DNA from: Typhlomys cinereus
Lineage: Eukaryota; Chordata; Mammalia; Rodentia; Platacanthomyidae
Reading direction: 5' to 3'
Assembly (NCBI GenBank): GCA_023101885.1
Contig: JALPQD010000125.1
Span: forward strand, 1,141,501-1,205,500
Length of the DNA stretch: 64,000 bases
In this document: piece by piece, positions 23,831 through 36,284 of the stretch
Layout of the letters: every line of letters starts with the position of its first letter
Position numbering within the stretch: the stretch's first letter is position 1
The notes under the pieces: model-generated
The model's input: only the letters and a program-made list of their open reading frames with translations
What the model was told of the DNA's origin: nothing
Database searches by the model: none
Made by a program: the position numbers and the translations under genes

Positions 23831-24796
23831 AAAAAACACTTATAAGAATTAGCAGTGTATACTAATGTGTTTTGTTACATCAGAAATATGAATTTCTCTT
23901 TTGAATGTATGTTGGAAATGATATACTTTGCCTATATTCATGATCTCTAAATTTTTGAGATACAATGTACATGTTCTCTCAGTTTTCAGATGTGGTTTCC
24001 TGAATTTTTATTTAAATTAAGTTATTTTATTAAAAAAAAAAGTAGAGAATGAGGTGAGGTAGGAAAGACAATATTCCAAAGATACTGTGTAAAGTTCAAC
24101 ACCAACAAGACTAGCATGGTCTGTATCTACTTCATCTTATGAAGAGGAGATTAACTCACACAATAACAAATAACTATACAAGAAGTGGGAGAAGAATGTA
24201 GAGAGTTATTAGTGTTTAATACGTGCCCTTGCTGCAATAACCGTTCTACTTCTAACCCTGAAGTAATCCCAAAATATTATCACATCTGTCCCATGTTTGT
24301 CTAATGATCCACAGATATGTCCAGGTATCAAGGGACCCTGAACCACCTTTTTCCACATTAATTACCACTCTCAGAACTATAACTCCAGAAACTATAAAAA
24401 AATCAACTAGATCCTAAATAACACTATATCTTCCTCATTGCTTCTCTTTCATGTTGAACATACAGTACATGCATGTGTATGTACATTCAGTCTGATACCA
24501 AGTGTACTGTAGCATATCTAATCTAAATCTATGTTGAAGTATCATTTGCTGTGACTTTTTTATATAGAAGAAGAGAGGAAATTTTTTTGCTTCTAGTGAT
24601 ACAAATAGCATAGTCCGCTTCTGACATTATAGGGAAGAAAACCGGCACGGAGGGAGCAGCACGCAGAGGTTTGGGTTTCACGCACACAGTGATGGGGTAA
24701 CCAACAACCACCCTTCCTATCTAAGAGGCATGGGGCTGGTAGCTGAAAATTGGTACAGAATATTTGTAGTAGAACTTCATTATGTAAAAATGTACA
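23831..24796. other. Unassigned AT-rich stretch
   Basis: No recognised feature. Confidence 0.25.
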
Positions 24797-24820
24797 CATA
24801 TACACACACACACACACATG
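24797..24820. repeat. Short (CA)n
   Basis: About 12 CA units, with one TA near the start. Confidence 0.9.
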
Positions 24821-25169
24821 GTAACCCAGAAGCCATATGGACTAAAGAGCAAACATGGGGAATTGCCAAACTGTGGAAACATGATGTTTTCATTTTCATA
24901 TTTTTATATGTATTTTCTAATTTTCTTCGATGTACAAGCCCAAATTTTGAAATAAAGCATTTATTAATGTTATTGTTTATTTCAAAGAAATTGCTTTTTC
25001 TGTACATCTTGCCTTGTTTCAAGGCTTCATCTCTTTCTTTCCATCAGTCTCACACACAGGAAAAAGACAAACCTCTACCATTAAGGTTTGTCTGGGCAAG
25101 ATTTCAATATTTAAGAATGTGATAGGACTAAGTGGGCTATGATTCTTCTGTTTTTTCTCTGTTCTCTAT

Positions 25170-25171
<2 letters not shown>
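24821..25171. other. Unassigned stretch
   Basis: No recognised repeat or exon. A 130-codon plus-strand frame starting at 24730 begins in the (CA)n run and has no domain. Confidence 0.25.

Positions 25172-25215
<44 letters not shown>
25172..25215. repeat. (CA)n microsatellite
   Basis: About 22 uninterrupted CA units. Confidence 0.97.
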
Positions 25216-25216
<1 letters not shown>

Positions 25217-26045
25217 GTTCTAAGTCCCATGACTGAAACTACCTTTTATTATTTTTTAGTTACATGACTGAAACCCCTAAGCCACCTCCTCCAGCCCCCA
25301 GAACATTGCCATTTCTTAGGGACCTTGTAAGCATTTTATTAAACAATACTGTTTAATTATTTGGAGACCAATTTTCCCACCCACTTTCTCTTTTTTCTTT
25401 TTTTCTTTTTTTAGCATTTAGAACAAGTATCACCAATCTAAACAATGCTTTTGACTTTCAACATACTTCTGTCTTTTTCAAGAAATTTCTAAGAATTCCT
25501 TTTACACTTTAGAACTGAATTAAGTCAGAATGGACTCAAAACTACTGATTTAGTTAAAGGGTCAGGATTTAATATAAAAGGAAGTGTTATAATTTTCTCA
25601 GTCAGTAAAAGATTAAATTTAGGGAATCGAATGCTTTCAAATGCTGAAAAGGTTCAAAGGGTAAAAAGTTAGGAGTCTCTACTAGACTGTCACAATGGTA
25701 CAAAGGTGTTACTGATACCACCCCTACTATTACTACCCTCAGAAAGACAGTGTCCCAATTTTAGAACATGGAGTCTCCTAAATGTTTTCATCTCCCAAAG
25801 CTTACTTTCTCCACTGCAGAAGGACTACTTCCACTTTGCATTTAATTCCCAAATTACATGTAAGTACATTTTAAAAACTGAATGTAATTCACATGAAGAA
25901 TCCTAATTACAGAGTAATCTCAGTCACCTCTTAACTTTGCAACTTCCAAAGAGAAGAAGAAAATGAAGTTGAGAGAGCCAATTCTCTGTGGCAAAAGATG
26001 GTTTTCCACAAGGTTCAGTGCAGCAATCAGAAATTGTTACATGAT
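25216..26045. other. Unassigned stretch
   Basis: No recognised feature. A short T-rich run lies near 25388-25412. Confidence 0.25.
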
Positions 26046-26049
26046 TCTA

Positions 26050-26380
26050 GATTGGAGAGATGGTTTATTGAGTTAAAAAAGGCTTACCACACAAGCCTGA
26101 CATTCTGAGTTTGGATCCCTGGAACACATATAGAAGTCTAATGTAGCAGTACATGTCTGTAATCCTAGCATTCTGACAGTGAAATAGGAGGTGGAAACAG
26201 GAGAATCTCCTAGAAGCTGCTAGGCCAGATAGCTTTGAATATGCACTGGCGAGCAACAAGAGAGACCCTGCCCTCCAACAAGGATCAAAACCCAATATGG
26301 TCCTCTAGCATCTACATGTGTGCCGATGTATACACACACACACTCAGACACATACACAAAAATAAAATAATGGATTTTCA
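26050..26380 (+). repeat. B4-like dimeric SINE
   Basis: A tRNA-like head ('ggagagatggtttattgagt', B box near 'gagtttggatccctgga') is followed by a B1-like part ('gtctgtaatcctagcattct', 'gaatctcctagaagctgc', 'caacaagagagaccctgc') and a CA-rich A-tail. Confidence 0.8.
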
Positions 26381-27429
26381 AGAATAAGTCATTGATTCTC
26401 TTTCAGAGGTTACTGGATTAGGAGAACTAGGTTCTTTAAACACTAAAACATAAAATGTGTTCTATTACACAAACATAAAATGCTTATTAACTTTAAGTGA
26501 TGGGAAATTGGAATCTGTTTGTTTGAAGCTGCTTTCTATAGTATAGGTAATCATTATTCTTCATTTCCCCCCTACCCTAGCTACTGTCTCCCTGTTTCCT
26601 CAGGGAACGGCTTTTTTAGACACTTAGGTTCCTTGCTAACTGGCTTCCATTTGGATTTGACCCTTCTGACTTTTTCTGCAGGAGGTCCCCTAGGATTTCT
26701 TCCCATGCACTTCACTCCAGAGCCACCTTTAACTGACTGTGGCTTTTCGTCCAAATCACTGGCTCCTGACCAGTGGTCTCCTTTTTGTGGCTCTGACTTT
26801 TGATAAGCTCTTGTAATATTGTATCTTATCCCTTAGCAAGGTGACATGGCTTCCTCCAGTGGCCTAGAGATTAACGAACTCTGCATCCTTAGTTGTTTCC
26901 TCAATCCCCATTTTCTGCCAATAGTTCTTTCATTTAAAAAAAAAAAAACACCTTTTGAATTATCTAAAAAACTTACTTCCTACTGGGTCCCCCAGCACCT
27001 TTGAGGATCCTCTTCTCTTCTCAGATGCACCTCCTTAACAGTCATTAACCCGTGCAGCCCACAAAGCCTCATGTCTTCCTGCCCCTAGCTCTTCCTTCTC
27101 CTGCTTATCCCACACTGCCAGTCTTCTATGCCTTCTACTCGGGACCTGCATTATACAAAATCCTGTCTAACTTAATTGGTAGCTTAAAAATTGCCAGGAA
27201 AAGATATGTTTGCTTTAAGGGGAACCACGGAGCATAATAATGTAGAGACCCTGATACTATTTTTTAGAAAGAAAAAGTTAAGGTAAAAAATAAGGAGCAT
27301 ATTTTGGGGAGATAGACTTGTTAAGCAAAGCCTATAAAGAGGAATGAATGTCAAATGGTCTGGAGATCTGGTCTTGAATAAGTAATGAAATCTGAGCCTG
27401 TGTTAGAAAAACAGAGAGCAAGATCCTCA
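26381..27429. other. Unassigned stretch
   Basis: 26530-26920 is pyrimidine-rich and could be an old antisense LTR or L2 interior. The family was not recognised. The 94-codon frame at 26519-26803 has no domain. Confidence 0.25.
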
Positions 27430-27540
27430 GGGACGGAAATTTGTCTTGTTTTCGGTTTTGTCCTCAGCACCTGGTGCAGCACCTGACACATAACGGGAAT
27501 ACTGTAAACGTTTAAGTGACGGAGTAAATGCATATTGTGG
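27430..27540 (+). repeat. L2 3' end
   Basis: 'gtcctcagcacctggtgcag', 'cacctgacacataacgggaa', and a tail like 'agtgacggagtaaatgc' follow the L2 3' end (ccccagcgcctagcacagtgcctggcacatag). Confidence 0.7.
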
Positions 27541-28921
27541 CTGCAGACCGTTTGGCTCTTTGTCTCTGCCTTCTCATCACATCTGCACTTGAGACACTTT
27601 GTGCAATGCAGCGTTCTCATTGTCAATCACACAAAACCAAAGGCTTTCCTCTTTGAATTGTGAGTGTGATCTTGGGTGAGTATGTTCCTTACATGCTGCT
27701 TCTTAACTCCCTCCATGAGAGACAGGCCAGGGTCAGACACTGTCCACATCTGTAACCAAAGCAACATTAGAAATGCTATCACTAGTACATTACTGATTTA
27801 GTGTGTGTTCTCACTTTGTTTGGTTTTTCCTAGTTTATTGCTTTGATTAAGTACATGTTTGGTTTTGGCATGAATATGGCATTTTGACACAGCATATGGT
27901 ACTACGACATTTTTAACTGGTGTTGACATTAAACACTTTGTAAGAATTGCCCGGGGCTTCTTGCCCAAGCACAACTTTCAGAAAAGTTTACTAAAATAGG
28001 CATAAGAGTAAGATGCCTGAATTAAAAGCCAATTTTTAGAAAATGGGAGTAAAATGCCTCAACAGCAGAATGCTTTAATATCCTGGACAAGAAATAAAAA
28101 TTATCAAAAAACCAAAGACCAAAGTTCATTCCACAACTGATTTATTGTTGATAATATTAAAATAGTGCAAAAGTCCACGAACTGAGCTTTTCACAGTGAA
28201 TTGCGGTTTCTGAAAAGATAGACCAAATTTAGGAAACTATTAAGACCTGGATTAGAGTAATTCGCTTCTATTACCAATTTTGTCAAAAATAAATCTTCAA
28301 GCATGAAAGTAAACAATCTATTCACTAGCTAAAGTATTGATATGCAAACCATTGCAGCTAAAGAAACTCTTGGCTCAGAAAATCCAGGCATGCTAGAACC
28401 AAAGGAATAAAGGTCATATCACCATAATTACTTTCTTTCCCAGCCAGAAATAATTTGTGACTACTGGCTAATCTAATGTACTGCATTTGATAGTTGTGGC
28501 TTCATCTAAACCTTTCAAGAAGTGCCCATTAAGTTGGACAACAAACATAAATATAATCTCAGTTAAGGAGAGTTCTTGTCATCCTAATTTAAGGATTATC
28601 TTGGAAGTTATGGCTGAATTGTGGCCAAATTAAATTGAGCATAGGAATGTAAGTCGAAGGAGAAAATGTCATTCTTTTACTACATATACAAAAATTCCTT
28701 TCAGGGAGGGAGTTATCTTTATTGGAGAAATTTCTGCTTGGGTAAGAGGCAGAAGCAATATACTCACCAAATATCTTTTGGTGTCTCTGTATTTTCAAGC
28801 CCTTTAAAGTTAGTGAAGCTAGGTAGGGCAACTTCTGGCAAATAAGATATGAAAAATGATATAAATATCAGTTTAAGATGGAAGCATAGGGAAATGTGTG
28901 ATATGCCAAAATGGTGGAACT
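27541..28921. other. Unassigned stretch
   Basis: No recognised repeat over 1.4 kb and no exon signal I can support. Confidence 0.25.
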
Positions 28922-29178
28922 CTAGGGTGGAGAGATGGCTTAGGGGTTAAGATTCTGCCTCACAAGCAGAAGGTCCTGAGTTTGCATCCCAGGTCCGATG
29001 TAAAAACACCAGGTGGAAATGCTAGTGATCTACATTCCAGTTCTGATAGGCAGAGCCTGGAAAATTCCAGAGCTAAACAAAAAGGAGGTAGAAGCAATCC
29101 AGGATGATTCCCAAAGTCAACCTTGGTTCTCCACAGGGATACATAGTACCCTCCAATATATACATACACGTACACACA

Positions 29179-29230
<52 letters not shown>

Positions 29231-29262
29231 ATAATAATAATAATAAATAAAAAATAAATGGT
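28922..29262 (+). repeat. Main-family SINE with long (CA)n tail
   Basis: Head 'ggagagatggcttaggggtt', B box near 'ggtcctgagtttgcatccca', body 'gtagaagcaatccaggatga', then about 25 CA units (29175-29228) and an (ATA)n end. Overlapping open frames encode CA/TG repeats only. Confidence 0.9.
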
Positions 29263-29342
29263 GAAGCCTTACCACCTTATGGAGCACAAGTAATCGCTGA
29301 CAAATTGGATATCTATCACGAGTAAGAAATAAACTTTTGTAA

Positions 29343-29482
29343 GGCCAATGAGATGACTCAGCAGTTAAAGGTGCTTACATCGTGATTAGCTGATTCCTAC
29401 AACCCACACAGTAGAAAGAAAGAACTGACTCCTGGAAGTTGTCCTCTGATATCTATGTGTGCTGTGGCACACATGTACGCAT

Positions 29483-29520
<38 letters not shown>
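29343..29520 (+). repeat. B2/B3-like SINE with (CA)n tail
   Basis: 'ccaatgagatgactcagcag', 'ttaaaggtgcttacatcgtg' then 'agttgtcctctgatatctat' and 'gtgctgtggcacacatg' resemble murine B2/B3 wording. It ends in about 16 CA units. Confidence 0.75.
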
Positions 29521-29525
<5 letters not shown>

Positions 29526-29533
29526 TGGTACAT

Positions 29534-29766
29534 GAGGAAGGAAGGAAGGAAGGAAGGAAGGAAGGAGGAAGGAAGGAAGGAAGGAAGGAGGAAGGAAGGA
29601 AGGAAGGAAGGAGGAAGGAGAGGAAGGAAGGAAGGAAAGAGAGGGGACAGGAAGGGAGGAGAGGGAAAGGAGGGGAGGGAAGGGGAAGGGAGGGGAGGGG
29701 AGAAAAGTGGGAGGAAAGGAAGGAGGGAAAGAAAAAGAGGAAGAGAAGAAGAAAAGGAAAGGAAAT
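29534..29766 (+). repeat. GGAA-rich polypurine tract
   Basis: About 230 bases are purine except for single pyrimidines at about 29648 and 29707. The left half is (GGAA)n with GGA slips, the right half is G-run rich. The 111-115-codon frames here (Arg/Lys/Glu/Gly only) come from it. Confidence 0.97.
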
Positions 29767-30928
29767 ACTTTGCTGTAAAAGTCTAGGACTTTAGAGTGGG
29801 TTTCTTATAGAAGAGTCACCTTATCTCTTCTATTTTAATCTACAGGTACAGATTAAAAGACTGAAAAACCTGAGTGTTCACAGAATTGATTTGCATGAAG
29901 CTAAGGAGTAATACAGGCAGCAAATGAAGAGAAACTGTTAAATCACATGGTTAACTTCTATCCTGAAAACTGCAGATCTGAAATAAATGCAACAAAATCT
30001 CACAAAATTCTTGCTATCTATCGACTATCAATAAGCAGCTGATCCTGAACCAGGGACAATGAAGGAATAAGAACAGAGTCAGCGCATTTGTTTCAGGAGA
30101 ATCATCCACCACCTTTGGGAAGAAAAAAATTCTTGAGCATGTTTACAAGAGCTTCAGTTCTTGCAGCAGAGACTTGAGGTTTTTCTATGTCCAATTCATG
30201 CTTAAGTTTTCTTAATTTGTCTGACTACTGGCTGACTTCTTTGAACCACAGGGAAAAAAAGGTTTTCTACTTCAAAAAATTTACCTTCACTTGATTAAAA
30301 AAAATCCACCAATTGGATAATGAGATCATTAAATCTTGGTTCTCGGGATAAGAAAGAGCACATAGGTCACCTGCATAGGGCTCCCTACTCTCCCTTGCTA
30401 GGACGGTCCCAGCAGATGGCTTCTCATCTCTCCTCAGACATGTCCCGTGGCAGAGAATTCACTTGCACTCCAAGGAGCATATTCTCTTCTCTGCACAGCT
30501 TTGATAGTCTATCAATTCTCCCTGACTTTGAGCTGAAGTCTTTCTGCCAATAACATGAGCCCAATTCCTCTTCCACAAAATAGGTCTTCAAGTATTTGAA
30601 GGCAGCAGCAACCATCTCCTCCTCCTGGAAGTTATTTTGGAACAGCTTTACCCGTATTCTCTTCACCCAACCTAGGTGAAGTCTGTCCCCTTTTCCTCTA
30701 CTAATTATTCTGCCCTTCAGAAATAGATTAGATGGCAGAGAGAAGGAATAAAAGGGAAAGCAGATCATGTTAATATCATGTTAATATCAACTGAAGACCT
30801 AATTAAGCAAGATCTCTTGTCTGCTCATTACCTCCTCATGAATCTCACCTCCAGGGACCTGTTAAGTGGGTGAGATTGTTTCCTTTTGAATAGATCAAGT
30901 AAGAGCTGCCCTCCATGGTATAACAGAC
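29767..30928. other. Unassigned stretch
   Basis: No recognised repeat or exon. A 12-base direct repeat 'catgttaatat' lies near 30766-30789, next to the palindrome. Confidence 0.25.
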
Positions 30929-31101
30929 GAGTGACCTCCCCAAGTCCATCTTCAGATCCTGACATGAGATTTAGGTTTAAATATAGGGCAAAAGGTATAT
31001 ATAGCTAAAAAATAACAGTCAAGTTATTGTCCTAGTCCTAGAAACTCTGGTGAAATCATTTTAGAGAGAACTGGGAAAAAAATCTGAATACTGAAACATA
31101 C

Positions 31102-31460
31102 TCTATTAGTTGCGCTTGTGTCGCTGTGAGAGAGAATGCCAAACTCAACCAACTTAAGGGAGAAAGGGTGATTTATTTAGCTTATGGTTCCAGAAGGGAG
31201 ATACAGTCTTTCATGGCAGAAGCAGCATGGCTGGTGATAGAAGCTGGAGACAAGCTAAGTCACAACCATTCAGAAGGCTAAGAGCTGTTAGACTGCTAAC
31301 TGCAAGGGTAAGCCTCTCCTAGAAGTTATGGTGGGATTAACCCACGTCAAAGGCCCACCCCTGTGACTGCCTTCTTCCCACAAGGCTCCACCTCCTACAG
31401 GTGGCATTACCTTCCCAAACATAAGAGCCTGTGGGAGGGGGCACATTTCAAACCATGACA
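31102..31460 (-). mobile_element. MaLR-type solo LTR, left arm
   Basis: Mirror copy of 32905-33263 (same sequence by symmetry). See that entry. Confidence 0.75.
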
Positions 31461-32177
31461 CATACAATATGCATATCCATATATACATATGTATATTTAA
31501 CAAAATTCTAATTGATTGTTCCCTTTGGACTCAACTCAGTCCTGTGCTAGGAGATTTTAAAGAATAATCTTTTTTTATTCCTTCAAGAATTTTATTACCC
31601 AGTGAATATAACAAATACATAATTAACTATATTACAAGGTAGAATCAAGTGTAACAGATATGTATGACACTAACTGTATTAGAGAGCAGAGTCCAATAAG
31701 TGTTAAATGTGCTCTGGAAGACAAAGAAGGTAATTTATGAATTCTGCCAATAAATGTGACCACAGGAACTAACCTTTTTCAATGTGTGTGATACTCATGG
31801 CTATGGTAATACCTCAAGACTCACTTGTTTCACAACTACATAAAGATTGCCATTCTCTCTGTTATTGCTAAACTATTTTCATTTTAGATAATGTTTTTCC
31901 CCAAACTTAATCAGAATGTCTTCCCTAACTATGCATTATGTGTTAGAGGTTGTAGGGGACAGAGAGAAATCAGACTATTGCCCCTACAACCATCAGTGCT
32001 GCTTAAAGCACAGATAGGTTGAGTATGAAAAAGCAAATCTGAAATTTCAGTTAAAAAACATTTTTCACTATGACCCAATCTGAATATACTAGGAAAATTT
32101 CAAGGTGAGTCAAAATAGTAAAAATCCAAACTAATTGTTCTTATAGATTTAAATATCAGTTCAGCTTCCAGAATTTG

Positions 32178-32187
32178 NNNNNNNNNN
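32178..32187. other. Run of 10 N (assembly gap)
   Basis: Ten Ns, exactly at the axis of the inverted repeat: 'cagaatttg' before and 'caaattctg' after. Confidence 1.
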
Positions 32188-32904
32188 CAAATTCTGGAAG
32201 CTGAACTGATATTTAAATCTATAAGAACAATTAGTTTGGATTTTTACTATTTTGACTCACCTTGAAATTTTCCTAGTATATTCAGATTGGGTCATAGTGA
32301 AAAATGTTTTTTAACTGAAATTTCAGATTTGCTTTTTCATACTCAACCTATCTGTGCTTTAAGCAGCACTGATGGTTGTAGGGGCAATAGTCTGATTTCT
32401 CTCTGTCCCCTACAACCTCTAACACATAATGCATAGTTAGGGAAGACATTCTGATTAAGTTTGGGGAAAAACATTATCTAAAATGAAAATAGTTTAGCAA
32501 TAACAGAGAGAATGGCAATCTTTATGTAGTTGTGAAACAAGTGAGTCTTGAGGTATTACCATAGCCATGAGTATCACACACATTGAAAAAGGTTAGTTCC
32601 TGTGGTCACATTTATTGGCAGAATTCATAAATTACCTTCTTTGTCTTCCAGAGCACATTTAACACTTATTGGACTCTGCTCTCTAATACAGTTAGTGTCA
32701 TACATATCTGTTACACTTGATTCTACCTTGTAATATAGTTAATTATGTATTTGTTATATTCACTGGGTAATAAAATTCTTGAAGGAATAAAAAAAGATTA
32801 TTCTTTAAAATCTCCTAGCACAGGACTGAGTTGAGTCCAAAGGGAACAATCAATTAGAATTTTGTTAAATATACATATGTATATATGGATATGCATATTG
32901 TATG

Positions 32905-33263
32905 TGTCATGGTTTGAAATGTGCCCCCTCCCACAGGCTCTTATGTTTGGGAAGGTAATGCCACCTGTAGGAGGTGGAGCCTTGTGGGAAGAAGGCAGTC
33001 ACAGGGGTGGGCCTTTGACGTGGGTTAATCCCACCATAACTTCTAGGAGAGGCTTACCCTTGCAGTTAGCAGTCTAACAGCTCTTAGCCTTCTGAATGGT
33101 TGTGACTTAGCTTGTCTCCAGCTTCTATCACCAGCCATGCTGCTTCTGCCATGAAAGACTGTATCTCCCTTCTGGAACCATAAGCTAAATAAATCACCCT
33201 TTCTCCCTTAAGTTGGTTGAGTTTGGCATTCTCTCTCACAGCGACACAAGCGCAACTAATAGA
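32905..33263 (+). mobile_element. MaLR-type solo LTR, 359 bp, right arm
   Basis: Starts 'tgtcatggtttgaaatgtgc', carries 'ggtggagccttgtgggaaga', 'gtgacttagcttgtctccag', the polyadenylation region 'ataagctaaataaatcaccc', and ends 'gcgcaactaataga'. The 5-base direct repeat 'gtatg' (32900-32904 and 33264-33268) fits the target duplication usual for ERVL/MaLR. Same broad family as 10563-10930. Confidence 0.75.
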
Positions 33264-33439
33264 GTATGTTTCAGTATTCAGATTTTTTTCCCAGTTCTCT
33301 CTAAAATGATTTCACCAGAGTTTCTAGGACTAGGACAATAACTTGACTGTTATTTTTTAGCTATATATACCTTTTGCCCTATATTTAAACCTAAATCTCA
33401 TGTCAGGATCTGAAGATGGACTTGGGAGGTCACTCTTTG

Positions 33440-33715
33440 ACTTCTTTCTTCTTCCACCCATTGTGGTCATATTGAATACATCCCTGTTTTCCACTTTTCA
33501 CTGTTACTGTTTGTCTGTTTAGTTGGCCTACTGAGATTGGTGGACAAGCCTAGATTGTTTCCTTAAGGCTCTGATCTTATCTTTCCACTGGGCAACAGGG
33601 TTCACAGTGATATAAGTTGTATCTCCTTGTTAATCATGTATTATATTCTCAAAAGAGATATTGTGCATACTTTATGTAAGGTACTTGATAAATGCTTGTT
33701 GAATAAATGAGTGTT
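33440..33715 (+). repeat. L2 3' end
   Basis: 'gttggcctactgagattggt' onward, ending in 'ggtacttgataaatgcttgt' and 'tgaataaatgagtg', is the L2 3' end order. It begins right outside the palindrome arm. Confidence 0.6.
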
Positions 33716-33779
33716 TCCTCATAACTTAGGTGGGGATATTTATTTGATCATACAAAAACACTTATTTCATGAAAGTGTT

Positions 33780-34990
33780 ATGTGAACATTCAATTTTCAA
33801 GAAAAATGAAATTATGAAATTTGTTGGTAAATGGATGGAATTAAAATATTATATAGATTGGGGCATCCCGGGCATAGAAAGACAAATATTATATGCTCTT
33901 TTTATATTCAAATGTTAACATTGAACCTTCAGATTTGAGTACATAAGAAGGAATACCTAAAAAATCTAAAAGACTATAAATAAACCAAAAAGAGATGAGA
34001 TGAAAGGAAAGGGTAAAGACCTTAAGGGAGGGGACAGAAAAGACCACAGGTGGTAAGAATATGAAAAGGTTAATAATGGGAGGAAAGTTTTAAGTGGGGA
34101 AATAAATAAGGGAGTAAGGTGAAGGAATAAAAATAACATTAAGAATGTAAGACATAGATAGCTAGACTGAAAACTTCTACATTTCAAGTTTATCAAAAAT
34201 TATTTAAAGTGTATTAACTGATATACATTTTACAGGGAAATACAGAGAGGAAAAAAAAAAGGAAACAGAATTTTCCCTGAGATGTTTCTATGGGTGATTA
34301 TGGGTAATTACTTAAATTTCCCAGCACTAGATATGTGATACCTCTTAGTGAGCTGCTAGTCAGAGACACCTCAAAGGCCCCCGATTCAAAAAAATACAGG
34401 CATTTGTCATTGCTTTCCATAATCTGATAGTAATATCGTATTGCTAAAGATATCACACAGAGGATGACAAAATATGAAAAGAACAAGCTAGAATGGATAC
34501 GGAAGATTTGTTCTTGTTGAATAGCCTACATCATATGAGAAAGGATAATGAGTGCTGTCTGGAAAGAATAGCAATCAGTGGTCTTACCCAGCTACAAGCT
34601 ACAATATCAACTAATCTGGCAAGAGATGACCATTGGTGTAATAGTGGCACATATGACACATTGGTAACTGATTGATTTCTGATTTGGTTTAAGGGTCATT
34701 TTTTTTGGCAATGAACACATGCCTGTATTGTAAACCAAGTTAAATACCCATGAAATGTGTGGTGGGCATTGGCCTTAGGTCAAAACAAACTACTTTGTGT
34801 TAACTGTGAGTACCTGATAGTAAATTATTATCTAAACACTTATCATAATACCCATAAATTAGAGAAGCACTCAGTACTAGACCAAGAATTCTTTTGCATG
34901 TGAGGTGTTTAATTCAGAGAATCACAACTGCCCAAAGTTCAGAGAATAAGTGATTGAAGAGTGCTCAGTTTTAAACAGGACATAAAATTA
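33780..34990 (+). mobile_element. L1 ORF2 end plus 3' UTR, older lineage
   Basis: Begins inside ORF2 coding wording ('gttggtaaatggatggaatt', 'catagaaagacaaatattat') and continues into a 3' UTR that is a diverged match to 50786-51965 ('gcctgtattgtaaaccaagt' compared with 'ctgacactgtaaaccaaacc'). A purine-rich part lies at 33985-34130. Confidence 0.65.
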
Positions 34991-36284
34991 TTCCCATCCC
35001 AAGGCTCAGATCATCTTGTGGAAGTCAGGGTGGTAAGAGCCTGAGGGTGGGGAGCAGTACTGCTAGACAATATCCTCTGCTCTTGACAAGGCTGCTGCAC
35101 CAATGAATTTACTGCAGTGATGTTCACTTTTACTAGATCTGAAAACTAGTTATCATTTCATTGTGGATGAGGGAAGAGCTCACGAAATACAACTTTTGCT
35201 CTGCAAGCATTCTTCTCTACTATCTCCTATTTTCGCATCATATTGCATTTACAAAGTCAAGGCCAAAATTATGAGTAGAAAACTGCATGCTAAGACGCAC
35301 AGGCCTGCTGCTTTAGCTGATGTTTCACAGCTGCTATGCATTTAGCTATCCATTTGCCCACAGGATATGATGCTTGGCTGAAGTAATATTTTAAGTGTTC
35401 TAGGCACTCTAATGACTCTAATGATTCTATCATCATCATTGGTCTTAATTGTCATGATGCTCATCATCATCATCTTCATCTTCACCATTTATTATTACTA
35501 ACTTCTAATTCAGTTCATGCAAATAAGTACCACTTACTGTGCTTCAACTGAATACATATTTGAAATGTATGTTACATCCCAAATGGATACTTTAAAACAT
35601 TTGATTGTTGGGCTATTAGCATATTTGGTATAATTATGGGATTATTAAAAAACAGGGGACTCGGGGTGAGTCAAGTAGAAGTTGCAAATCTGAAGCATCC
35701 TTAAAGAATACTTGGAGGATATAGAATTGCTTGACCGTGAGGACGGAGGCATGAAGGCCACTGAAGTACACTATCATCATTTCTACCTCCTCCATATGTA
35801 TACATTTAGGCCAAGGAAAGCATATATGTGCTTTTTAGCACTGAGCTAAGGGAATGTTTTAATCTATGTGTGCCGGTAACTCATCTTAATGACTCCATCA
35901 TTGGTGCATGAAGTATGTAATAGATTCTGAGAAACAGTGAAAAAACGGACATTTTCCTATAGAGGGCCGTCATTTTTGACCAATATTCACAATCCTTTTA
36001 AATATTTTTGTATATGTACGTATATTTGGGGACACATGCATGTTTGCATGTATTAAGCAGAGTTCTATGAATAACTGTCTTATAATGGTTTAAAAATAAC
36101 AATAAAAATCAGTACTAAGCATTTCAGACTTTTATTTGCAGAAGTTTTACATGTAATAAACCACTTTTATTACCCTCATCTCAAATTTTATTTCAGATAA
36201 AGGTCTCACTTTTTAAATAGGCATCTTCTTCAAAAACAATAAGCTCAAATTATGGAATAATTTTTAATTAGTTTCTTTTCAGTC
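34991..36284. other. Unassigned stretch with (ATC)n patch
   Basis: Includes an imperfect (ATC/TCA)n at about 35428-35490. Nothing else recognised. Confidence 0.3.

Larger units (their letters stand above)
30929..33435. repeat. Giant inverted repeat centred on an assembly gap
   Basis: 30939-32177 is the reverse complement of 32188-33426. All stretches I compared match, the centre of symmetry (32182.5) is the centre of the N run, and no indel shifts the two copies of the inner LTR. Identity continues nine bases further (30929-30937 and 33427-33435) after a one-base slip in a C/G run. The identical 71-codon frames at 31288-31503 (minus) and 32862-33077 (plus) are one chance frame seen twice. 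Confidence 0.97.

Noticed and set aside
29439..29794. 111-115-codon Arg/Lys/Glu/Gly-rich frames
   Set aside because: Translation of (CA)n and GGAA simple repeats.
31288..31503. 71-codon frame found twice, identical, as if a conserved duplicated gene
   Set aside because: Both copies are mirror images in the palindrome and lie in a MaLR-type LTR.
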